A stretch of 64,000 nucleotides of DNA from NCBI GenBank assembly GCA_016715105.1, contig JADKBO010000027.1:80552-144551 (forward strand), read 5' to 3'. Below, one piece after another: positions 9,500 through 16,244 of this stretch. A program made the position numbers and the translations under genes. A model generated the notes under the pieces. The model worked only from the letters and a program-made list of their open reading frames with translations. It had not been told where the DNA came from and searched no databases. Source of the DNA: Saprospiraceae bacterium (GTDB taxonomy: Bacteria > Bacteroidota > Bacteroidia > Chitinophagales > Saprospiraceae). Each line of letters opens with the position of its first letter. Position 1 is the first letter of the stretch.

Positions 9500-9775
9500 T
9501 CCAGAAACTTCAGTTCGCAGCTAGAAGCATGCCGCCAAATAAATTTGGCATTCCACAAAGCATCGTAGAAATGGCTTTGAATCCCATCCTAACACCGCCG
9601 AAATCTATTTCGCAACAACAAGGCCCTGTGGACTGCGAACTTCAGTTCGCAGAAAAAACATACCGCCAAATAAATTTGGCAGTCCACAAAACATCGTAGA
9701 AATGGCTTTATAACTCCCAATCCCGGTGGACTGTGAACTTTCAGTTCGCCACCAGAAGCATGCTGCCAACGATGC
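9500..9775 (+). repeat. Family A hairpin repeat, three units, last one truncated
   Basis: A first partial unit begins at 9503 with AACTTCAGTTCGCAG, a full unit starts with GTGGACTGC at 9628, and a third begins at about 9726 (GTGGACTGTGAAC). The third unit stops at about 9770 in the middle of its GCCAAAT hairpin, where the coding sequence of a HigB-like toxin continues. The repeat therefore supplies the 5' end of that gene. Confidence 0.88.
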
Positions 9776-10094
9776 TTTTGAGTTCTTAAAAGGGCTTGAT
9801 CGCAAACATTATGAAAAGATTCTTTACAATATTCGTAAAGCTCAAACTGAACATAATCCTGATTTATTCAAGAAACTTTACAATGACATTTGGGAATTCA
9901 GAACCTTATACCAAGGTATTCAATATAGGCTGCTTGCGTTTTGGGACAAAACTTCAGCAACAGAAACTCTAGTTATATCGACACACGGATTTGTAAAAAA
10001 GCGAAGTAAAGTTCCTGGTGCCGAAGTGCAAATAGCCATCAGACAGCGGACAATGTATTTTGAAGAAAAACAATTAAAAAATAAGAAAAAATGA
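9726..10094 (+). CDS. HigB-like (phage Gp49 type) toxin with a repeat-derived N-terminus
   Basis: From about residue 16 the protein is a standard HigB/Gp49-like mRNA interferase: DAFEFLKGLDRKHYEKILYNI, then LFKKLYNDIWEFRTLYQG, YRLLAFWDK and LVISTHGFVKKRSKVP. The first ~15 residues (VDCELSVRHQKHAAN) are translated family A repeat, and the only in-frame start upstream of the domain is a GTG at 9726 inside that repeat. Normal relatives have a native strand of about ten residues there, so the gene was either truncated or given a new start by the repeat. It overlaps the antitoxin by ATGA (10091-10094). Activity is uncertain. Confidence 0.8.
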   Translation: MDCELSVRHQKHAANDAFEFLKGLDRKHYEKILYNIRKAQTEHNPDLFKKLYNDIWEFRTLYQGIQYRLLAFWDKTSATETLVISTHGFVKKRSKVPGAEVQIAIRQRTMYFEEKQLKNKKK

Positions 10095-10405
10095 AAACAT
10101 ACACTTTAGATCAAGTGCAAGATGAACTTCTAGGGAAAGTTGGAACTCCTCAAAGAGACATGTTTGAATACGAACTTCAAATGGACTTAATCGGAAAAGC
10201 TATTAAACTAACTCGACAAGAACGTAATTTAACGCAAGAAGATTTAGGCAAACTCATTGGTGTCCAAAAAGCCCAAATATCACGACTTGAAAACAATGCA
10301 GGCAATGTTAGAATGGACACTTTATTGAGGGTATTTACGGCATTGAAAGCAAAAGTAAAGTTTCAAGTGGAATTATCTAATGTAAATATTTTTGTTGGGC
10401 AATAA
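10091..10405 (+). CDS. HigA-like XRE antitoxin
   Basis: This 104-residue protein has a helix-turn-helix of the Cro/C1 type: LIGKAIKLTRQERNLTQEDL, then GKLIGVQKAQISRLENN and MDTLLRVFTAL. The N-terminal ~35 residues (LDQVQDELLGKVGTPQRDMFEYEL) are the conserved lead typical of HigA partners of Gp49-like toxins. Gene order toxin-antitoxin with a 4-nt overlap is normal for higBA. The last residues (VNIFVGQ) may be slightly extended relative to relatives. Confidence 0.87.
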   Translation: MKTYTLDQVQDELLGKVGTPQRDMFEYELQMDLIGKAIKLTRQERNLTQEDLGKLIGVQKAQISRLENNAGNVRMDTLLRVFTALKAKVKFQVELSNVNIFVGQ

Positions 10406-10495
10406 AACAGATCGTTATAACTTTGTTTCTGTGATGCAGAGGTTGTAGGAGAGTTGTACGACGCAATTTTAAACCTAACACCAAGCACAAAAATA

Positions 10496-11257
10496 ATGAT
10501 AAAGTCCAAGAAACATAAAGACACTTTTCTACACTTAACATTGACATTTTTGATGTTCGCTTTAAGCGGCATTTCAGGATTCTCTCAAGTAACCAAGAAA
10601 CAACTTGACAATTATTATAAGACAAATCAAATTAAAGAGCTAGAACAAACTTTTAGTTACCTGCATGATCAGACAAAAGCTGAGTTTGTCAAATGGACAA
10701 AAAACGACACATTAGCAAAAATAAACGAGCTTTTTAATATGATCATTCCTGACAAAGGAAATTCAGAAAATGTAAGTTACTTCTTTTTACAACCATACTT
10801 TCCAAATATTTTCATCGACAAGAAGCGATGGGTTTTTAATGAGAATTTTCTAGCATCAACAAAGGGTCCACAATTAAAACCAATAACATATGACCCCACA
10901 TTAAGAACTGTAATATTGGAATTTATTGGTCCTGATCCTTATGAAATTCCATTAGTCAGAAACTATCAGAAAGATAAGGATAAGATGAGAAAATCAAAAT
11001 TGAAAAAAGCTGAAAGACTCATCAATGACTATGAAAATAAATCAGAATTTATATCTCAATTCCTGGAAATACCGGCGACTTGGGGTAAAATGGACATAAG
11101 TTTAGTACCTTATAAAATAACTAGTTTGAAGTTTAATTCTGATTTGACAGAAGCGGAAATCACATATGACTTGACATCGAATGGAGCCACAGAAATTTAT
11201 AACTTGGTCGATGGAAAATGGAAGCAAAAAGCGACAATTATGAGGTGGATACATTAG
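10496..11257 (+). CDS. Secreted protein of unknown function
   Basis: The start was set at 10496 because it places MIKSKKHKDTF directly before a hydrophobic signal segment (LTLTFLMFALSGISGFSQ), giving cleavage after about residue 31. The mature part is about 220 residues, rich in lysine and aromatic residues, with no motif that I recognise. An ATAACTTTG at about 10415-10424 could be a promoter -7 box. The coding region seems intact. It stands alone between the HigBA pair and a remnant of an XRE gene and may be cargo of the island. Confidence 0.6.
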   Translation: MIKSKKHKDTFLHLTLTFLMFALSGISGFSQVTKKQLDNYYKTNQIKELEQTFSYLHDQTKAEFVKWTKNDTLAKINELFNMIIPDKGNSENVSYFFLQPYFPNIFIDKKRWVFNENFLASTKGPQLKPITYDPTLRTVILEFIGPDPYEIPLVRNYQKDKDKMRKSKLKKAERLINDYENKSEFISQFLEIPATWGKMDISLVPYKITSLKFNSDLTEAEITYDLTSNGATEIYNLVDGKWKQKATIMRWIH

Positions 11258-11275
11258 GAAAAGAACAGTAAGAAT

Positions 11276-11500
11276 ATGACAAAGGTAGAATATAAAGAAA
11301 AGCACACCAGAATGGAAGAGTTACTCACACTTCTTACGGAAAAGGGAGAATTGTCAATGGCCCTAAATAAAGAATTGGACGATATATCTGAAGAGATTGC
11401 TACTTATGAAGAAACCAATTTTCCTTTTGAAGTCGAATCTTTAAAGGAGATGAGGGAATTGAACAATTATCAAAGAAATTTCAACGCGTTTCGCCAGTAA
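11276..11500 (+). pseudogene. XRE-type antitoxin, N-terminal part only
   Basis: The 74-residue product (EYKEKHTRMEELLTLLTEKG, then ELDDISEEIATYEETNFPFEV and LKEMRELNNYQRNF) corresponds to the coiled N-terminal lead of a Bacteroidota HigA-like family that normally continues into a helix-turn-helix (QKDLA, then SRISE). Here the frame ends exactly where the HTH should begin, and I find no HTH downstream in other frames. It is probably a remnant, although a short stand-alone protein cannot be excluded. Confidence 0.5.
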
Positions 11501-11536
11501 TTTTATTTGTCATTCTGGTCACAAATCAAAACAATC

Positions 11537-11872
11537 ATGCCAATATATCCACCAAGAGACAATGCAAGCAAAAAGAAACAGGAGTTGGATTATGCTGGCT
11601 TTCAATTATATTTGGCAGTTTCAAAAGGTGAAATTGGTGATCAATTGCAAAAGGTTGTTGAAAATTTTAGAAAGGCAAATTTAGGCTTACTGAAATTAGA
11701 GCTGCATTTGTCATTTGCCCAACATTTGTCGATCGAAGTAGATAATGTAAAAATTCAAAAATTACAGGCGAAAGTAAAGTATTGGGAAGATATTACACAC
11801 GAATCTATTATTGAAAATCATAAAACCGATTACTTTTCAAATTATCAAAAGTGGTTAAAGTATCAGAGGTAA
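11537..11872 (+). CDS. Small protein of unknown function
   Basis: About 111 residues starting MPIYPPRDNASKKKQELD. An upstream in-frame start at 11507 is less likely, as it would add ten unrelated residues. The protein is predicted to be helical and soluble, with aromatic pairs and a charged C-terminus (YFSNYQKWLKYQR). I do not recognise a family. It is located between an XRE remnant and a DUF6934 gene, so it could be part of a degenerate addiction module. Confidence 0.45.
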   Translation: MPIYPPRDNASKKKQELDYAGFQLYLAVSKGEIGDQLQKVVENFRKANLGLLKLELHLSFAQHLSIEVDNVKIQKLQAKVKYWEDITHESIIENHKTDYFSNYQKWLKYQR

Positions 11873-11958
11873 TAAATATTTTATAATCATTATAATTTTT
11901 TCCTAATCTTATTCGGGAATAATTATCTTAGCCATTAGATACCAATGAATAATTATTT

Positions 11959-12411
11959 TTGAAAGCGCAAATGGAATTACAGACATATGATATAAGTGAA
12001 GGTAGAAACAGTAAATCTTTTTGGTTTACAAGTAAAGGAGTAAAAGGTGATATTCGAAAACTTGTACTATATCAAGAGACTTCTATCCCATATTTATATA
12101 ACTTAGCATTTGGAGACCTTAATCCTAATTCGGGTGAATTGGATGATTCAATTGTAACAGATAATGGTGACGGAGAGAAGGTCCTTGCCACTGTAGTTTC
12201 TACTATTTATCATTTTTTAGAGTAAATCCAAAATGCATTAGTTTATCTTACAGGGAGCTCCCCATCAAGGACAAGACTTTATCGAATAGCAATTGCTAAG
12301 TATTTACCAGTTTTTGAAGAGAAATTTGAAATATTAGGGGAACTCTCAAAGGGTTGGGAGCGTTTTGAATCAAATAGGAAATATGAAGGGTTCTTCATTA
12401 AACTAAAGTAA
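11959..12411 (+). pseudogene. DUF6934-family gene with an in-frame TAA
   Basis: Reading in one frame from 11959 gives a DUF6934-like protein: TYDISEGRNSKSFWFTSKGVKG, then DDSIVTDNGDGEKVLATVVSTIYHFLE, a TAA at 12223-12225, and in the same frame IQNALVYLTGSSPSRTRLYRI, FEILGELSKGWERFE and KYEGFFIKLK to a TAA at 12409-12411. Relatives have a charged residue (K or E) where the stop is, so a single base change fits. A start upstream of 11959 was not obvious. It is followed at once by a 53-residue gene. DUF6934 function is unknown to me. Confidence 0.7.
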
Positions 12412-12412
12412 A

Positions 12413-12574
12413 ATGGAAATAAAAACAAAGAAAATATTTACTCAAAAAGTCTCATATGATCCAAAATTGGATAACATTCAAGAAACGATTAAAACTCCAG
12501 TAAAGGACCAAAAGTTTAACGAAATGGTGAATCGTATTGGAGAAAAAAAGTTGAAGACTTTATTAGATAGATAA
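12413..12574 (+). CDS. 53-residue partner of the DUF6934 gene
   Basis: ATG at 12413 follows the DUF6934 terminal stop by one base. The product runs MEIKTKKIFTQKVSYDPKL, then LDNIQETIKTPVKDQKFNE and ends KKLKTLLDR. It is small and lysine-rich, with a pI that must be high. Position and size are those of an antitoxin or a small regulatory partner, but that is inference only. Confidence 0.55.
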   Translation: MEIKTKKIFTQKVSYDPKLDNIQETIKTPVKDQKFNEMVNRIGEKKLKTLLDR

Positions 12575-12619
12575 GAATTTCATCCCATTGTACTTTCGAA
12601 ATTCCTTTTTCAACACCCA

Positions 12620-12890
12620 AAGTCCAGTGGACTGCGAACCAGTTCGCAGAAAATATACCGCCAAACAAATTTGGCAGTCCACAAAGCATCGTAGAAATGG
12701 CTTTGAATCCCATCCAAACACCGCCGAAATCTATTTCGCAGCAACAAAGCCCTGTGGACTGCGAACTTCAGTTCGCAGAAAAAGCATGCTAGCATAAATT
12801 TGGCAGTCCACATATCTCTGAAGAAAAGGCTTTGGCTCTCCCCAAAAACCACCGTATTTATTTTGCAAGAGCCAAGCTCTATGTGAATTT
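12620..12890 (+). repeat. Family A hairpin repeat, two units
   Basis: GTGGACTGC at 12627 starts a slightly shortened unit whose first hairpin has lost its loop (GCGAACCAGTTCGC); a second unit starts with GTGGACTGC at about 12754. The palindrome of the second unit is degraded (TAGCATAAATTTGGC), while the outer arm GGCAGTCCAC remains. The DNA from 12575 to 12991 contains this repeat and a short AT-rich leader to the next gene. Confidence 0.85.
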
Positions 12891-12991
12891 CAGTTTATAT
12901 TATGCCAACTGAACAACAATAGCTGAAGCTCCTTTTAATAGAATGTTATCTTCACGAAACAAAAGCATTGTTGCTAATTAAAATAAAAATA

Positions 12992-13986
12992 ATGAACAAA
13001 ATAATCCTGTTAAAAAAACAGCCATTTGGCAAACCATCCCTTCATGATTTTGAATTCAGTACAGAAGAAATGCCAACACCAAAAGATAACGAACTACTTT
13101 TAAAGACCGTTTATGTTTCTGTCGATCCTTATTTACGTGGCCGAATGAGTGACGCTAAATCCTATATTCCGGCATTTGAATTAAACAAAGCCATTCAATC
13201 GGGAATAATAGCCGAAGTCATCGATAGCCATCATGCTGATTTCAAAAAGGGTGATTTCGTATCAAGTAATTTGGAATGGAAGGAATATCAAATTTCTAAT
13301 GGCAAAGGATTGGTTAAGGTAGATGAAAATGAAGCCAAATTGTCAAGTTATTTGGGCATATTAGGGATGACAGGATTGACCGCCTATTTAGGTTTAATGG
13401 AAGTTGGATTGCCCAAAAAAGGCGAAACCCTGGTCGTCTCAGGTGCAGGAGGCGCTGTTGGGTCAGTAGTGGGTCAAATTGGCAAATTGCAAGGTTGCAC
13501 GGTCGTTGGAATCACTGGTTCGGATGAAAAAGTATCACTACTTACATCACAATTCAACTTCGATCAGGCCATCAATTATAAAACAACACCAAATTTAAAA
13601 GCTGCCATCCGAACTGCTTGTCCGAATGGGGTAGACATCTACTTCGACAATGTCGGGGGAGAAATTTCAGACGCTGTTTTGTCAAACATCAATAAGTATG
13701 CGCGATTGCCCGTATGTGGTGCTATATCGCTTTACAATGAAACGGAGATTCAAATGGGCCCGCGATTGCAACCCATCCTGCTCACTAAAAGCGCTACAAT
13801 GAGGGGTTTCATAATCGGTGATTTTGCGGAAAAATTTCCAGCCGCTATAAAACAACTAACAGCATGGCTAAAAGATGATAAAATCGCTTTCAGTGAAACC
13901 ATAGTGAAGGCCTTGATAATATTCCTCAGGCATTTATTGATCTGTTTGATGGGAAAAACAAAGGAAAAATGATTGTGGAAATATAA
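12992..13986 (+). pseudogene. NADP-dependent MDR oxidoreductase, C-terminal frameshift
   Basis: A zinc-free medium-chain dehydrogenase/reductase of the 2-alkenal reductase (curcumin/prostaglandin reductase-like) type. The N-terminal part carries VDPYLRGRMSD, then LGMTGLTAYLGLMEVG, the nucleotide-binding loop VSGAGGAVGSVVGQIGKL, and DIYFDNVGG followed by the CGAIS strand. Near 13912 the frame shifts: the natural ending DNIPQAFIDLFDGKNKGKMIVEI is encoded in the next frame and stops at 13984-13986, while the original frame runs into unrelated residues to 13972. One base gain or loss explains this. The ATG at 12992 fits the family start MNKIILLKK. Confidence 0.82.
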
Positions 13987-14113
13987 GGTACTTAAGGTAC
14001 TTCAATAGTAAGCCCTTTAGTAAGCAATTTTGCTAGCTTCAAGTTAATCAAATCCGATCCTGCTGTTTTTGAAACGTCGGAAAATTGTACAAATCTTTGA
14101 TAAACACACAAGT

Positions 14114-14165
14114 GAGATTTTGAGCACCATAGTGTTTATAAATAATTTGAACAGTATTTTAACAA
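14114..14165 (+). repeat. Left imperfect direct repeat flanking the AbiE module
   Basis: GAGATTTT at 14114-14121 followed 13 nt later by TTTATAAATAATTT at 14135-14148 and a TATTTTaacaat end. A matching arrangement is found at 16128-16175 after the toxin gene. Sequence between the shared words differs, so this is an old or partial duplication. Confidence 0.5.
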
Positions 14166-14196
14166 TGAACATATCTAATTATTGGCAATATTTCTA

Positions 14197-14230
14197 TTTT
14201 GCTGCCGTTTCATAGAATATTGTATCTTTG
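14197..14230 (+). promoter_or_regulatory. Bacteroidota-type promoter for the AbiE module
   Basis: TTTTG at 14197-14201 is followed after 21 nt by TATCTTTG at 14223-14230, which matches the TTTG / TAnnTTTG consensus of Bacteroidota primary sigma promoters. It lies inside what would be the 5' part of the gene if a TTG start at 14199 were used, so that start is unlikely. Confidence 0.6.
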
Positions 14231-14249
14231 TTTATTAAATTTCAAAATC

Positions 14250-14996
14250 ATCGCAACAGACAAACTACATACAGACAGTTTTATACATCATTTCAAAGGC
14301 AAAGCAGTTTTTGAAACGAAGGATATTGTTGATTTCTATAAGCTGACCGAGAAGTTCATCAAATCGACAACAATCAATTGGCGTGTTTACGCATTGGTTC
14401 AAAAAGGCGTATTGCAACGCATCGGAAGAGGGAAATTCAAACTAGGCAAAGTCAGAAAATATATGCCAGAAATTTCATCGTTGGAAAAATCTATTTTCAA
14501 GAAGTTGAAAACAGCATTTCCTTATGCCAATTTTTGCGTTTGGAAAACCTCTGTTTTCAACGAATTTATGCAACATCAACCTAGCAGATTTTTTTTAATG
14601 GTAGAAACGGATAAAGAAATAACTAATTCAGTTTTTTATTTTTTGAGAGATTTAAAAAAATCAGTGTTTATTGATCCTACTAAAGATATTATGGAAAAAT
14701 ACGTATTGGATAACAAAGATGTGGTATTAATAAAACCACTTCTTTCAGAAGCACCAACGCAAAAAACAAATGAAATTGAAACAGTAACCTTAGAAAAAAT
14801 CTTGGTAGATCTATATTGTGATGAAATAATTTTTTCGGCTCAACAAGGTGCGGAGATGAGGACTATATACAAAGAAGCATTTGCCAAATACACCATTAAT
14901 CAAAGTAAAATGCTTCGTTATGCGAGCAGAAGACGAAAAAAAGAAGAAGTGTACCGGTATGTGAATAAAATTTCAAATTTATGGCAGCATTCATAA
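14250..14996 (+). CDS. AbiEi-like antitoxin (type IV TA system)
   Basis: About 248 residues with an N-terminal winged-helix region (FETKDIVDFYKL, then KSTTINWRVYALVQKGVLQRIGRGKFKLG), followed by FCVWKTSVFNEFMQHQ, ETDKEITNSVFYFL and a C-terminal region ending YRYVNKISNLWQHS. This is the layout of Bacteroidota AbiEi (DUF6577-like) antitoxins that repress and counteract AbiEii. The exact start is unclear: no ATG is in frame before the conserved region, the only conventional candidate (TTG at 14199) is within the promoter, and codons around 14250 (ATC ATC GCA ACA GAC) look like a lost or unusual start. The toxin gene follows after 19 nt. Confidence 0.75.
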   Translation: MATDKLHTDSFIHHFKGKAVFETKDIVDFYKLTEKFIKSTTINWRVYALVQKGVLQRIGRGKFKLGKVRKYMPEISSLEKSIFKKLKTAFPYANFCVWKTSVFNEFMQHQPSRFFLMVETDKEITNSVFYFLRDLKKSVFIDPTKDIMEKYVLDNKDVVLIKPLLSEAPTQKTNEIETVTLEKILVDLYCDEIIFSAQQGAEMRTIYKEAFAKYTINQSKMLRYASRRRKKEEVYRYVNKISNLWQHS

Positions 14997-15015
14997 CTAA
15001 TTGCCGCTTTATAGT

Positions 15016-16098
15016 ATGATTAACTTAAGTGAAATTTCAAATGAGTGGCTTAGCAATGTATCAAGACAACACCGTAATGTTGACAAAATCCTTGCTGAGA
15101 AAGTTATTCGCGCTTTGTTACTGTTGGAGGGTTTGTCAAAACAAAAACTACCCTTTGTGTGTTCAAGGGGGGGCACTGCTTTAATGTTGCATTTCAATTC
15201 AACCAAACGACTTTCCATAGATATAGATATTATTTTACCTCAAGATTCCAGTATCTATAATATCAAAAATTTAGAAAGCTATTTAGATGCAATCGTATTA
15301 GAACAAGGATTCATCAGGAAGGAGTTACAGCACCGAAGCACAACTTCAAAAATTAAAAAAGAACATTACAAATTTTTCTATTCGCCTTTGTACAAAACCA
15401 ATAAAGATCAGGAATATGTTCTCTTGGACATCCTTTTTGAAGAAGTAAATTATGTAAATCTCATCACTTTGCCAATTCAATCGGACTTTGTGCCAATCAT
15501 TGACAAACCATTAACTGTAAATGTGCCAAGTTTGGAGGATATTTTAGGCGATAAACTCACGGCTTTTGCACCCAACACCACAGGTATTCCATATTTCAAA
15601 AAAAGCGACAGCATGAGTATGGAAATCATCAAACAACTTTACGATATTGGGAATTTGTTTAATGTAGTCAATGACATAGAAACTATTAAAACTACATTTT
15701 ATTCTTTCGCCAAAACTGAAATTGCATATCGCAATGCCGAAGGAAATAACGAAAATGATGTTTTGGAAGATATATACCAAACAGCTCTTTGTATAGTGAG
15801 TAGAGGAACAGATGGTTATGGAAATTTTGAAGAATTACAAACCGGCATTGGTCGAATCAGAAGTTTTATTTTTTCTGAAACCTATCATATTGAAAAGGCT
15901 ATTGCCGACGCTTCCAAAGCGGCGTATCTTGCGACATTGATACGTCTCAATGAAATTACAATAGCGAAATATGAAAATCCGCTTCAACTAGCAAATTGGC
16001 AAATAGGCGAACCCCTCAGTAACAAATTAAACAAGCTGAAAAGATCCAATCCCGAAGCATTTTTTTATTGGTATAAAATTTACGAATTAAAAAAATAA
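15016..16098 (+). CDS. AbiEii-like nucleotidyltransferase toxin
   Basis: A 360-residue nucleotidyltransferase of the AbiEii/AbiGii type. The catalytic region is visible as CSRGGTALMLHFNSTKRLSIDIDIIL (GG-x-A and the D-x-D pair of the DNA-polymerase-beta fold) at about residues 51-75, then VLLDILFEEVNYV and the DILGDKLTAFAP motif. Such toxins transfer nucleotides to tRNA acceptor ends in related systems (MenT/AbiEii). The ATG at 15016 gives MINLSEISNEW; a TTG 15 nt upstream is less likely. The coding sequence is intact and directly follows its antitoxin. Confidence 0.87.
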   Translation: MINLSEISNEWLSNVSRQHRNVDKILAEKVIRALLLLEGLSKQKLPFVCSRGGTALMLHFNSTKRLSIDIDIILPQDSSIYNIKNLESYLDAIVLEQGFIRKELQHRSTTSKIKKEHYKFFYSPLYKTNKDQEYVLLDILFEEVNYVNLITLPIQSDFVPIIDKPLTVNVPSLEDILGDKLTAFAPNTTGIPYFKKSDSMSMEIIKQLYDIGNLFNVVNDIETIKTTFYSFAKTEIAYRNAEGNNENDVLEDIYQTALCIVSRGTDGYGNFEELQTGIGRIRSFIFSETYHIEKAIADASKAAYLATLIRLNEITIAKYENPLQLANWQIGEPLSNKLNKLKRSNPEAFFYWYKIYELKK

Positions 16099-16127
16099 AT
16101 TTCTGTCAAGTTTCGAAACACAGAATT

Positions 16128-16180
16128 GAGATTTTACGAAAATTGGTCTTTATAAATAATTTAAGCGTTATTTTGTGATA
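16128..16180 (+). repeat. Right imperfect direct repeat flanking the AbiE module
   Basis: GAGATTTT at 16128-16135 and TTTATAAATAATTT at 16149-16162, followed by TTATTTTgtgat. The word order and spacing match the left copy at 14114-14165, 2,014 bp away. Confidence 0.5.
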
Positions 16181-16244
16181 ATTTTCCGAATCTTATATAT
16201 AAGGTTAAAGCATCACATTTCTTCAACTTTTGGAATCAATCAAT

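Noticed and set aside
12588..12797. A short frame starting before the family A copy at 12620
   Set aside because: Its residues come from repeat DNA (TAKQIWQSTKHR-type words found in other copies).
7461..12890. An integron attC array
   Set aside because: No RYYYAAC / GTTRRRY pairs were found at the ends of the units, no integrase is visible, and the hairpins do not have attC bulges.
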